Assembly: GCF_000407485.1 (NCBI RefSeq)
Contig: NZ_ASWD01000001.1
Span: 1,302,001-1,366,000, forward strand
Length of the DNA: 64,000 nt
Direction: 5' to 3'
From: Enterococcus pallens ATCC BAA-351
Lineage (GTDB): Bacteria > Bacillota > Bacilli > Lactobacillales > Enterococcaceae
Position numbers and translations under genes: made by a program. Each line of letters starts with the position of its first letter. Position 1 is the stretch's first letter. The notes below the pieces were generated by a model that searched no databases, was not told the DNA's origin, and saw nothing but the letters and a program-made list of their open reading frames with translations. Positions 36,442 to 45,108 of the stretch are shown here, one piece after another.

Positions 36442-37020
36442 ATGGCACGAAAGAAAGACAGTCTAGTTACTAAGCAAGATCTGATGGATGCGGCTTTTAA
36501 GAACTTTTACGAGGTAGGCTTTGAAAATACGTCTCTGGAAAAGATATCAAGAGACGCTCATGTTAGTCGTGGCGCAGCTTATTGGCATTTTGCTAATAAG
36601 ACCGAACTTTTCTATCAGCTGGTACTGCAAATTTTAGATGAAGTTCAAGCTGAAAAGCAGCTGATTATGGAAGATAACAAATTAACTTTCAAAGAAAAGA
36701 TTGTTAAGGTAATTTATGTCCCTTACAATAACAGCATGAATTTTAAATTTCTCCAGCAGTCGTTAAAAACTATCGAGCTTCACCCAGAATTTGATGAGCT
36801 GCTGCAAAAAATACGTGAGTCTAAACGCCGATTGTATCAATTCTTTTTGCAAGGTCTAGTGGCAGAAGGTTTGAACGAAGCAGACTCACAGGCACTCGCC
36901 AGCTTATTTTATAACTACTTTGAAGGAATGTACGGCTCTGCTACGCCACAGGAAGTAAAGGATAAATATACCCTTTCAACTATTCGTCAAAACGTTTCTT
37001 TTATATTTGAAATGATCTAA
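36442..37020 (+). CDS. TetR/AcrR-family transcriptional repressor
   Basis: A 192-residue regulator with the N-terminal TetR helix-turn-helix (EKISRDAHVSRGAAYWHFAN, about 32-51) and a helical AcrR-like ligand domain. The start is ATG 36442, 8 bases after GAGGAGG; the frame continues upstream without a ribosome site. It sits directly before the aldehyde dehydrogenase/ptb/buk operon, whose leader contains a palindrome suited to TetR dimers, so it is the likely regulator. Confidence 0.88.
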   Translation: MARKKDSLVTKQDLMDAAFKNFYEVGFENTSLEKISRDAHVSRGAAYWHFANKTELFYQLVLQILDEVQAEKQLIMEDNKLTFKEKIVKVIYVPYNNSMNFKFLQQSLKTIELHPEFDELLQKIRESKRRLYQFFLQGLVAEGLNEADSQALASLFYNYFEGMYGSATPQEVKDKYTLSTIRQNVSFIFEMI

Positions 37021-37026
37021 TTGCTA

Positions 37027-37070
37027 AAGTAACTTGTCCACTGACATTTATTGGACAAGTTACTTTTTTC
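37027..37070 (+). terminator. Terminator of the tetR gene
   Basis: AAGTAACTTGTCC and GGACAAGTTACTT form a perfect 13-base stem followed by TTTT. Confidence 0.92.
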
Positions 37071-37076
37071 ACTATG

Positions 37077-37105
37077 TTGACAGCGCTTTCAAAGGAATAT
37101 ATGAT
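37077..37105 (+). promoter_or_regulatory. Promoter with overlapping cre site for the ald-ptb-buk operon
   Basis: TTGACA (37077-37082) and TATGAT (37100-37105) are 17 bases apart. TGACAGCGCTTTCA (37078-37091) matches the cre consensus with one mismatch and overlaps the -35 box, so CcpA repression is likely. Confidence 0.75.
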
Positions 37106-37118
37106 GAGGTTGTAAGAA

Positions 37119-37136
37119 ACATACAACGATGTATGT
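37119..37136. promoter_or_regulatory. Palindromic operator candidate for the TetR-family regulator
   Basis: ACATAC and GTATGT are perfect arms around 6 bases, at about +7 to +24 from the inferred transcription start. Confidence 0.55.
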
Positions 37137-37163
37137 AAATAAAAGAAAGGAGTTTTAAGGGCT

Positions 37164-38504
37164 ATGACAATTGAAGAAATGGTAAAAAATGCGCGTGCAG
37201 CAATGGAGGAAATCAGCGATTATGATCAAGCACAAACAGACAAAATGCTCTATGTAATCTCTAAGGCAGTTTTCGATCAAGCAGAACCTTTAGCAAAGTT
37301 GGCTATCGAAGAAACCCGTCTCGGACGTTTGGATCACAAAATCGGTAAAAATCAAGGCATGGCAACAAATATTTTTGGTGCTTTGAAAAATAAACCATCT
37401 GTCGGTGTTTTACGTGAAATTCCAGAAGAGGGATTAATCGAGGTTGGTCATCCGGTTGGGGTAATCGGTTCGGTAACACCAACAACTAATCCTACCATTA
37501 CACCATTAGGAAATGGTTTGATGGCACTTAAAGGGAAAAATGCCATGATTGTCTCACCACATCCTCGTTCAAAGAAAACAACGAAAGAGACAATTGAGTT
37601 AATGCGAGAAGCCCTAGTCAGTGTCGGTGCACCAAGAGATTTATTACAAGTAATTGAAGAGCCAAGTATTGAAAAGTCACAGGAATTAATGAAGTCAGTT
37701 GATTTAATTGTTGCAACCGGGGGACCTGGGTTGGTTAAATCAGCTTATTCAAGCGGCAAACCAGCATACGGAGTAGGACCTGGTAACGTTCAAGCTATTT
37801 TAGATCGTGACTTTGACGTAGAAGCAGCAGCAGAGCTGACCGTGATTGGCCGCTCCTTTGATAACGGAATTGTATGCGCTTGCCAACAAAGTTTGATTTA
37901 TCCAATGGAAAAAGAAGCAGAAGTCTTCAAGGCGTTAGAAGGCAAGCAGGCGGCGGTGATTACTGATGAAGGCGACTTATCCAAGTTGAGAGAAACTATT
38001 TTCCCAGAAGGCCGCGCAAATCCAGATATGATTGGGCAAGATCCAGATGTGATTGCTAAAGAGGCGGGTATTTCTATTCCAGCCGGTTCGCAAATTATTG
38101 CCGTTCGAGTAGATAAAGTTGGTGAAGCAGAGCTCTTCTGTAAAGAAAAAATGCTGCCAGTTTTAGCATTAAAAGGCTACGATACATTTGAAGAAGCAGT
38201 GGCTTATGCAAAAGAAAACCTACTATTAGAAGGAGCAGGTCACTCGGCAGGAGTATTCACTCATACAAAAGAACATATGGTTTATGCTGGTGAAGAATTA
38301 CCAGTCAGCCGAGTAGTAATCAATCAACCAACGATTGATGCGGGGGGATCACCTGCCAACGGCTTGAATCCAACCGTTTCTCTGGGCTGCGGTTCTTGGG
38401 GCAACAATATCATCTCAGAAAACTTAAATTACAAACATTTAATCAATGTGTCACGAGTTGCAATGCCAGTTGAACCTAAAGATTCTGGTTCGCCATGGGA
38501 TTAA
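37164..38504 (+). CDS. CoA-acylating aldehyde dehydrogenase
   Basis: A 446-residue enzyme that interconverts an aldehyde and acyl-CoA with NAD(H). The catalytic cysteine is C238 in FDNGIVCACQQS, matching the acetaldehyde dehydrogenase domain of AdhE and the EutE/PduP group. There is no N-terminal microcompartment-targeting extension: the catalytic fold starts almost at residue 1. GAAAGGAG precedes the ATG. It is first in an operon with phosphotransbutyrylase, butyrate kinase and a zinc alcohol dehydrogenase, which would use its acyl-CoA product. Confidence 0.9.
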   Translation: MTIEEMVKNARAAMEEISDYDQAQTDKMLYVISKAVFDQAEPLAKLAIEETRLGRLDHKIGKNQGMATNIFGALKNKPSVGVLREIPEEGLIEVGHPVGVIGSVTPTTNPTITPLGNGLMALKGKNAMIVSPHPRSKKTTKETIELMREALVSVGAPRDLLQVIEEPSIEKSQELMKSVDLIVATGGPGLVKSAYSSGKPAYGVGPGNVQAILDRDFDVEAAAELTVIGRSFDNGIVCACQQSLIYPMEKEAEVFKALEGKQAAVITDEGDLSKLRETIFPEGRANPDMIGQDPDVIAKEAGISIPAGSQIIAVRVDKVGEAELFCKEKMLPVLALKGYDTFEEAVAYAKENLLLEGAGHSAGVFTHTKEHMVYAGEELPVSRVVINQPTIDAGGSPANGLNPTVSLGCGSWGNNIISENLNYKHLINVSRVAMPVEPKDSGSPWD

Positions 38505-38514
38505 GGTGGAATAA

Positions 38515-39405
38515 ATGAAGAAATTTGATGAGTTGTTAGCTAATTTTTCCAGTGATCAAAAAATCCGTATCGGTGTCGTAAATGCCAGTGATGAAGTGAC
38601 CATTCAATCGGTCTTCAATCCAAAAGTTCAAGAATACCTTGAACCAGTCTTAATTGGACCAGCAGCAACAATTGCAGATATCCTAGAAAAATTAGGATAT
38701 TCTGCTACGATTGTTGACGCTGAAGGTGAAGATGCATGTGCTGAAAAAGGTGTTGAACTAGTTAAAGAAGGAAAAATCGACTTTTTAATGAAGGGGCACA
38801 TCCAAACACGTCCATTTTTAAAAGCGATTGTGAATAAGGAAAAAGGAATTGCCAAAAGCGGTTTACTAAGCCACATTGCCTTAAACGAAATTCCTGCTTA
38901 TCATAAATTGCTGTTAACCACAGATGGCGGCATGGTATTAGCACCAAGTAAAGAAGAGAAAAAAGTGTTAATTGAACATGGAATTGAAGTCATGAACAAA
39001 ATTGGTGTTGCAAAACCGAAAGTAGGATTATTAGCAGCAGCAGAAGTGGTCAACCCTAAAGTACCGGCAACCATTGAAGCACAAGAAATCATGGAAGAAT
39101 TCCAAAAAGATGCACCGGAATCCTGTTTTATTGATGGTCCGATTTCTCTAGACCTGTCATTAAGCAAAGAAGTGGCTGCAATCAAGCATTATGACAGTCC
39201 AGTAGCCGGAGATGCAGACATTGTTGTTGGACCAGATATTACCACCATGAATGTCTTAGGAAAAAGCTTGACGATTTTAGCTGGAGCTAAAATGGCGGGC
39301 ATCATTATGGGTGCTCAGGTTCCGATTGTGATGACCTCTCGAGGCTCCACTGAAGAAGAAAAAGCCTATTCTATATTAGTCGCTATGTATTGCAGTAAGG
39401 GGTGA
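38515..39405 (+). CDS. ptb: Phosphate butyryltransferase (phosphate acyltransferase family)
   Basis: A 296-residue protein of the Pta/Ptb family, which converts acyl-CoA and phosphate to acyl phosphate and CoA. LMKGHIQTRPFLKAIVNKE and VVGPDITTMNVLGKSL are Ptb-like landmarks, and the length fits Ptb better than Pta. It lies 10 bases after the aldehyde dehydrogenase and 4 bases before the kinase. The preferred acyl chain cannot be read from sequence. Confidence 0.9.
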   Translation: MKKFDELLANFSSDQKIRIGVVNASDEVTIQSVFNPKVQEYLEPVLIGPAATIADILEKLGYSATIVDAEGEDACAEKGVELVKEGKIDFLMKGHIQTRPFLKAIVNKEKGIAKSGLLSHIALNEIPAYHKLLLTTDGGMVLAPSKEEKKVLIEHGIEVMNKIGVAKPKVGLLAAAEVVNPKVPATIEAQEIMEEFQKDAPESCFIDGPISLDLSLSKEVAAIKHYDSPVAGDADIVVGPDITTMNVLGKSLTILAGAKMAGIIMGAQVPIVMTSRGSTEEEKAYSILVAMYCSKG

Positions 39406-39409
39406 GTAA

Positions 39410-40474
39410 ATGAAAATATTAGCCATTAACCCAGGCTCTACCTCTACCAAAGTATCCTATTATGTAGATGGTGAAATTATTGAGGAACAAAGTATTTCTC
39501 ATACTACCGAAGAGCTGCAGCATTTTCAACGGCCTATCGATCAGATTGATTTTCGCCGTGATATTCTTCTAAGTTTCATGGAAGAAAAGGCCATCAATCC
39601 GAAAGAACTGGATGCTGTAGTGGGACGGGGCGGTATTTTACCACCTGTATCAGCGGGAGCCTTTGAAGTAAATGAAGACATGATACATTATTTGAAGCAT
39701 GTAACCACAGTAGAACATCCTTCAAATTTAGGGGCCATTTTAGCTAATGAAATTAAGCTTAAGGGGAATGATAAAACTATTGCGCTAATCTATGATCCAG
39801 TTTCCGTTGATCAGTTTGAAGACATCGCCAGAATTTCTGGATTAAAAGGTATTGAACGCAAGAGCATTGGTCATGCACTGAACATGCGGGCAGTTGCTAT
39901 GAAAGTTGCACGAGAGGAGGGCTTGGATTACAACAGTTCTACACTAATTGTTGCTCATTTAGGTGGGGGAAATTCCATCAGCATTCATCATAAGGGACGC
40001 ATGATTGATTCTATTTCCGATGATGAAGGGCCATTTTCAACCGAACGAACCGGCGGAGTGCCTTTAAAGCATATCATTTCTTTGTGCTACGAGAAAACAG
40101 AAAAAGAAATGTTGCGGCTTTATAAACGCGAGGGTGGTTTGAAGTCTTATGCCGGAACCAGCGATGCCAGGGAGATTGAAGCACGAATTGCAGATGGGGA
40201 TGAAGAGCTAAAGGTTGTCTATGATGCTTTTATCTATCAAATAGCTAAAGGGATTGGCGGATTAGCAACCGTAACGAATGGTCAAGTGGATCGGATTGTA
40301 TTAACTGGGGGAGTGGCTCACTCTAAAGTAGTAGTCAGCGAATTAGAAAAACGAACGGGCTTTATTGCCCCAGTGATAGTAGTTGCCGGCGAACATGAAA
40401 TGATTGCCTTATCAAAAGGGGCAGAGCGGGTCGTATTAGGTCAAGAAACAGCACAACAATTCCAATACAATTAA
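39410..40474 (+). CDS. buk: Butyrate kinase
   Basis: A 354-residue acetokinase-family enzyme that makes ATP from acyl phosphate. AINPGSTSTKVSYY at the N-terminus, VAHLGGGNSISIHHKGRMID and the FSTERTGGVPLK segment are diagnostic of Buk. It completes the chain aldehyde to acyl-CoA to acyl phosphate to acid plus ATP. It follows ptb by 4 bases with AAGGGGTGAG as ribosome site. Confidence 0.93.
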   Translation: MKILAINPGSTSTKVSYYVDGEIIEEQSISHTTEELQHFQRPIDQIDFRRDILLSFMEEKAINPKELDAVVGRGGILPPVSAGAFEVNEDMIHYLKHVTTVEHPSNLGAILANEIKLKGNDKTIALIYDPVSVDQFEDIARISGLKGIERKSIGHALNMRAVAMKVAREEGLDYNSSTLIVAHLGGGNSISIHHKGRMIDSISDDEGPFSTERTGGVPLKHIISLCYEKTEKEMLRLYKREGGLKSYAGTSDAREIEARIADGDEELKVVYDAFIYQIAKGIGGLATVTNGQVDRIVLTGGVAHSKVVVSELEKRTGFIAPVIVVAGEHEMIALSKGAERVVLGQETAQQFQYN

Positions 40475-40492
40475 TGAGAGGAGCTCAACTCA

Positions 40493-41611
40493 ATGAAAAT
40501 CAAAGCAGCGTTAGTAAAAGAAAAAGGTGCACCTTATGAAATTACCGATGTAGAATTAGCCGAAGTAGGAGCTAAAGATGTTTTAGTTAAAATTGTTGCC
40601 TCCGGTTTGTGTCGATCAGATTATGGGGAAAGAAATGGGAATAGTTTGGAGTTTCCAAATATTTTAGGGCATGAAGGTTCTGGGATTGTTGAACAGGTGG
40701 GGGATGCCGTTACTTCAGTTGAAGTTGGTGATCATGTTATTCTATCCTATGCTTATTGTGGTGAATGTAAACATTGTGCAGAAGGTCACCCATCTTCTTG
40801 TGATCGTTGGTTTGCGGTAAATAATATTGGGAAAAATCCTCGAGGAGAATATGTTCTTCATACAGAAGATGGTCAAGAAATTAATAACTTCTTTAATCAG
40901 TCATCATTTTCTACTTACAGCTTAACCGATGAATCAAATATCGTTAAAGTGTCTAAAGATGTTGACTTGCGTTTAGTAGGTCCATTAGGCTGCGGACTTG
41001 GAACCGGTAGTGGTGCGATTCTAAGTGTTTTAAAACCAAGAGTAGGGGAAAGCGTAGCGATCTTTGGAACCGGTGCAGTAGGCTTTGCGGCAATTATGGC
41101 AGCGAAAATTGCTGGCTGCTACCCAATTATTGCAATGGATATCAACGATGCCCGCTTAGAAAAAGCCAAAGAATTAGGTGCTAGCCATATCTTTAATAGT
41201 AAAGAGGCAAGTGCACAGGATTATATCATGGAAGTAACTGGGGGAGCCGGAGTAGATTATTCAATTGATACAACAGGTGTACCACCAATTATGACACAAG
41301 CCATGCATTCGTTAACTAATTCTGGAACCTTTGTCCCATTAGCAGTAACTAAAAATAATTTTGAGGTGAATACCTTCTTTGACCTAGTTTTCGGTAATAA
41401 AAAAATTCGAGGTGTACTGATTGGTGATACTATCGCTAAATTCCATTTACCAAACTTGATTGAATTCTACAAGCGTGGAGAGTTTCCGTTTGATCAATTT
41501 GTAAAATACTATGATTTTGAAGATATCAACCAAGCAGAGGCGGATTCGGTTAGCGGTGAGGTTATTAAAGCGGTCGTAGTGATGGACAAATCATATCAAC
41601 CGCCAAGCTAA
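40493..41611 (+). CDS. Zinc-dependent alcohol dehydrogenase (MDR family)
   Basis: A 372-residue medium-chain dehydrogenase. Catalytic zinc ligands are expected at C40 and H60-E61, with a third Cys in GPLGCGLGTG. The structural zinc lobe C89, C92, C95, C103 is complete. The nucleotide site is FGTGAVGFAA. The closest visible resemblance is to aryl/benzyl-alcohol dehydrogenases. In this operon it would link an alcohol to the aldehyde used by the acylating dehydrogenase. AGAGGAG precedes the ATG. Confidence 0.9.
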   Translation: MKIKAALVKEKGAPYEITDVELAEVGAKDVLVKIVASGLCRSDYGERNGNSLEFPNILGHEGSGIVEQVGDAVTSVEVGDHVILSYAYCGECKHCAEGHPSSCDRWFAVNNIGKNPRGEYVLHTEDGQEINNFFNQSSFSTYSLTDESNIVKVSKDVDLRLVGPLGCGLGTGSGAILSVLKPRVGESVAIFGTGAVGFAAIMAAKIAGCYPIIAMDINDARLEKAKELGASHIFNSKEASAQDYIMEVTGGAGVDYSIDTTGVPPIMTQAMHSLTNSGTFVPLAVTKNNFEVNTFFDLVFGNKKIRGVLIGDTIAKFHLPNLIEFYKRGEFPFDQFVKYYDFEDINQAEADSVSGEVIKAVVVMDKSYQPPS

Positions 41612-41626
41612 GAGGAGGGTATCACC

Positions 41627-42304
41627 ATGAAAAAAGGAGATTTTATTTGGGCCCTACTATTCTTAATGGCATTAACCTTGTTCCTTGTGCCTAGTTCGCG
41701 GGAAATGATTTTGAGTGCTAGTAACGCTCACCATTATCTTAGCGGGTTTATCAAATTTGCGATTCTAGCGACGATGGGGGACGTTTTAGGGAAGCGAATT
41801 GTTTCAGGTGAGTATCTACTCTCTTCAAAAACGGCTTGGAGTGCACTAGTTTGGGGAATCATTGGCTGTATGGTAACGCTAGTATTTCCAGTATTTATGG
41901 GTGGTGCTGGACAAGCTCAAGCAGGTGGGTTACTACCGTTCTTTGAAGTACCAGTAGCACAAGCTGTTTTTGGAAGCAGTATTATGAACCTGACGTTTGC
42001 TCCAGCTATGAACACCTTTCACCGTCTAGCTGATCTATGGATTGAGAGTAAATACACTCATGAAAAAGTGTCTTTCAAAGGGTTAATTAATAAAATTGAC
42101 TGGGGAACCTTTGTCACCTTTAACTGGCTGAAAGTGGGTATTTTCTTTTGGATTCCGGTGCATTCCATCGTTTTCTTATTGCCAGAGGACATCCGGGTAG
42201 CCGTAGCAGCCTTCAGCTCGATTGCTTTAGGAATTATCTTATCCTTTGCAGCCAAAAAAGGTAGTGAGCCAGCAAAAATTACAGAAGAAGAAGAGCTTGC
42301 GTAA
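41627..42304 (+). CDS. Polytopic membrane protein, possibly Mpv17/PMP22-like
   Basis: A 225-residue protein with about five hydrophobic helices and an acidic tail. The segments TFVTFNWLKVGIFFWIPVHS and FLLPEDIRVAVAAFSSIALG resemble the W-x-P and F-x-P-x-x-x-R features of the Mpv17/PMP22 family; this is a tentative match. It is the last gene of the aldehyde/acyl-phosphate operon, so it may move a substrate or acid product. AGAGGAGGGT precedes the ATG. Confidence 0.6.
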   Translation: MKKGDFIWALLFLMALTLFLVPSSREMILSASNAHHYLSGFIKFAILATMGDVLGKRIVSGEYLLSSKTAWSALVWGIIGCMVTLVFPVFMGGAGQAQAGGLLPFFEVPVAQAVFGSSIMNLTFAPAMNTFHRLADLWIESKYTHEKVSFKGLINKIDWGTFVTFNWLKVGIFFWIPVHSIVFLLPEDIRVAVAAFSSIALGIILSFAAKKGSEPAKITEEEELA

Positions 42305-42332
42305 ATAAAACATTCTCTGGGGAGAGAAATGT

Positions 42333-42364
42333 AGGCGGATCGTTAACATCGATCCGTCTTTTTT
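42333..42364 (+). terminator. Terminator of the ald-ptb-buk operon
   Basis: AGGCGGATCG and CGATCCGTCT form a stem with one wobble, followed by a T-run. A smaller ACATTCTCT/AGAGAAATGT hairpin precedes it. Confidence 0.88.
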
Positions 42365-42499
42365 GGCGTGAAAGGAGATTGCTTGATTATTTCGCTGCTT
42401 GCAACTATTATCAGAAAATTTCAGCAATTCTCTTTACATTTTAATCTAAATGTGGGAATATACGGCATAAATTAAAATAAAATTAGAGTGGGTGGAGAA

Positions 42500-44242
42500 A
42501 TGAACGGTGTCGTGATTTTGTTAGTTGCAATTATTTGTTTTATCGCCGCATATGTTGGCTATTCTAAGTGGTTAGAGCAAAAATGGGGAATTGATCCTAA
42601 AGCAGTTACTCCTGCAGTCAGATTAGAAGATGGTGAGGATTATGTTCCAGAACCAGCTTTTGTGGTATTTAGCCACCAATTTTCGTCAATTACGGGTGCA
42701 GGACCAGTAACTGGACCAATCATTGCTGCCATGTTTGGCTGGGTGCCAGCGTTCTTATGGATTTTGTTTGGCGGTATTTTCTTTGGGGCAGTTCACGACT
42801 TTGGGGCGCTGTATGCTTCAGTAAAAAATGATGGTAAGTCGATTGGTTTGATTATTGAAAAATACATTGGCAAAGTCGGGAAGAAATTATTCCTGCTGTT
42901 TTGCTGGCTATTTGCTTTATTAGTTATTGCGGCTTTTGGCGATATTGTAGCAACGACCTTTAATGGCTTTACTCCTGAAGTTGCAGAATCTGTCAATACG
43001 GCTAATGCTTCGGCGGCTTCAATTTCTATGCTGTTTATTATTGCTGCGATCTTAGTGGGCTTTGTCATGAAAAAGGTTCATATGAAAGGTGCAATAATGC
43101 ATGTTTTTGGGATAGCTGTGTTGTTGGGTACTTTGGCTTTAGGAATTGCTTTTCCGATTTTTGCCAACAAACAAACGTGGCTGCTGATCGTATTTGCCTA
43201 TTTATTTTTAGCCTCTGTTATGCCTATGTGGTTGTTGATGGCACCAAGAGATTTTTTGAGTACTTATATGTTGTTAGGCATGATTATTGCGGCTGTATTA
43301 GGTTTGCTGGTAGAGCATCCAGCGATGGACTTGAATGCTTTTAATGGTTTCGCTGTAGTTGATGCAACAGGTAGTGTAAAATATTTGTTCCCAATTCTAT
43401 TTATTACGGTAGCCTGTGGAGCAGTGTCTGGCTTTCACAGCTTGGTTTCTTCAGGAACCTCTTCTAAGCAGGTGCGTAATGAAAAAGATATGCGTCCGAT
43501 TAGCTTTGGGGCCATGATGTGTGAATGTGTTTTGGCAGTGGTGGCTTTAGTTGTAGCAGGAGCAGTTGCGCAAAATGGACAATTGCCGCAAGGAACACCA
43601 TTTCAGATTTTTTCTAGCTCAGTTGCGGGATTTTTAACGAATTTTGGTTTGCCGGTACATGTGGCACAGTGCTTTATGACTATGTGTGTTTCAGCATTAG
43701 CTTTGACTTCGCTAGATTCAGTAGCCCGAATTGGCCGGATGTCGTTACAAGAATTTTTCTCTGAAGATGGCAAAGAAAAAGGAATCGCTAAGCTTTTGAC
43801 GAATAAATATGTGGCAACTGTTGTAACCTTGGCAGCAGGCTTTGTGTTAGCGTTAGGCGGCTATAACAGTGTTTGGCCTTTGTTTGGCTCAGCCAATCAG
43901 TTGTTAGCAGCTATGGTGATGATTGCAGTAGCGGTTTACATGAAAACCTCAAAAAAATCAGGGGTGATGTTCTATATTCCAATGGGGATTATGCTGGCAG
44001 TTACCTTTACAGCATTAGGTATGTCAATTTATGGACTGGTAACCAAATTAATGAGTGCTACTCAATTTTTGATTACTATTCCGGCAACGCCAGCTGCGGG
44101 TCAATTTGTCTTCTTATCAGATGGGCTTCAATTAATTTTTGCTTTCTTGTTGCTTGGATTAGGGATTATGGTTGCAACCAAATGTTTGCAGGCTCTTTTC
44201 CAAACAGTTGAAAAAACGAAAGAAAAACCAGTTACTGAATAA
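42500..44242 (+). CDS. cstA: CstA-family carbon starvation protein / pyruvate-type transporter
   Basis: A 580-residue protein with about 15-16 membrane helices. The CstA landmarks FSSITGAGPVTGPIIAA and GAVHDFGALYAS are present. CstA proteins take up peptides or pyruvate in starved cells. ATG 42500 is chosen, with GGTGGAG just upstream; a GTG at 42488 is possible. A terminator separates it from the preceding operon, so it is probably transcribed separately, yet it may import a carbon source for that pathway. Confidence 0.9.
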   Translation: MNGVVILLVAIICFIAAYVGYSKWLEQKWGIDPKAVTPAVRLEDGEDYVPEPAFVVFSHQFSSITGAGPVTGPIIAAMFGWVPAFLWILFGGIFFGAVHDFGALYASVKNDGKSIGLIIEKYIGKVGKKLFLLFCWLFALLVIAAFGDIVATTFNGFTPEVAESVNTANASAASISMLFIIAAILVGFVMKKVHMKGAIMHVFGIAVLLGTLALGIAFPIFANKQTWLLIVFAYLFLASVMPMWLLMAPRDFLSTYMLLGMIIAAVLGLLVEHPAMDLNAFNGFAVVDATGSVKYLFPILFITVACGAVSGFHSLVSSGTSSKQVRNEKDMRPISFGAMMCECVLAVVALVVAGAVAQNGQLPQGTPFQIFSSSVAGFLTNFGLPVHVAQCFMTMCVSALALTSLDSVARIGRMSLQEFFSEDGKEKGIAKLLTNKYVATVVTLAAGFVLALGGYNSVWPLFGSANQLLAAMVMIAVAVYMKTSKKSGVMFYIPMGIMLAVTFTALGMSIYGLVTKLMSATQFLITIPATPAAGQFVFLSDGLQLIFAFLLLGLGIMVATKCLQALFQTVEKTKEKPVTE

Positions 44243-44251
44243 AATAAAATG

Positions 44252-44299
44252 AATCGTCTTGAAGATTGGTGGATAAAACCGGTATTTGAGACGATTTTT
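44252..44299 (+). terminator. Terminator of cstA
   Basis: AATCGTCT and AGACGATT form a perfect 8-base stem around a long loop, followed by TTT. Confidence 0.7.
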
Positions 44300-44370
44300 C
44301 TATTCCAAATGGGATGAGACATTGTCAGAGAAAAAGTTTTCACGTATAGTAGAAAAAAAGGAGTGACAAA

Positions 44371-45108
44371 ATGATTGAATTAATAGATGTTACTAAAATG
44401 TATGGTAAAACAGCTGCGTTGAAGGATTTGACTTTATCCATTAAAAATGGTGAAATATTTGGTTTCCTCGGCCACAATGGTGCTGGGAAATCTACTACCA
44501 TTAAAAGTTTAGTCAGTATCATTGAACCTACCAGTGGAACAATCCGTTTCGATGGCATGGATCTGAAGGAAAATCGCTTAGCTATTAAAAAGAAAATTGC
44601 TTATGTTCCCGATACGCCAGATTTATTTCTTCAATTAACGGCAAATGAATATTGGGACTTAATTCGGGCAGCTTATGAATTAAGTGGTGAAGAAGCCCGT
44701 TTACGAGAATTGATTGAATTATTTGACATGCAAAGTTATGTGGACGAAACCTTGGAAAGTTTTTCTCATGGGATGAGGCAAAAAGCGATTATTATTGGTG
44801 CGCTGCTGCCAGATCCAGATATTTGGATTTTAGATGAACCTTTACAGGGACTAGACCCTCAGGCTGCTTTTGATTTGAAGGAAATGATGAAGCAGCATGC
44901 AGCCAAGGGGAAAACGGTTATTTTTTCTACCCATGTATTGGATACGGCCCAGCAATTGTGCGATGAATTGGCAATCCTGAAGAAAGGTGAGTTGATTTAT
45001 AATGGTTCAGTGGATGCTTTGCTGCAGGATTATCCAAATGAATCATTGGAGAGTGTTTACTTGAAAATGGCTGGACGTCAGGCCCAAGAGCAGGAGGCGG
45101 AGGTATGA
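44371..45108 (+). CDS. ABC transporter ATPase (EcsA-like)
   Basis: A 245-residue ATPase with Walker A GHNGAGKST, a divergent signature SHGMRQKA, Walker B IWILDEPLQGLD and the switch His in FSTHVLD. It resembles EcsA-type exporter ATPases. Its stop codon overlaps the start of the permease gene (ATGA). AAAAGGAGTG precedes the ATG. The cargo is unknown. Confidence 0.88.
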   Translation: MIELIDVTKMYGKTAALKDLTLSIKNGEIFGFLGHNGAGKSTTIKSLVSIIEPTSGTIRFDGMDLKENRLAIKKKIAYVPDTPDLFLQLTANEYWDLIRAAYELSGEEARLRELIELFDMQSYVDETLESFSHGMRQKAIIIGALLPDPDIWILDEPLQGLDPQAAFDLKEMMKQHAAKGKTVIFSTHVLDTAQQLCDELAILKKGELIYNGSVDALLQDYPNESLESVYLKMAGRQAQEQEAEV

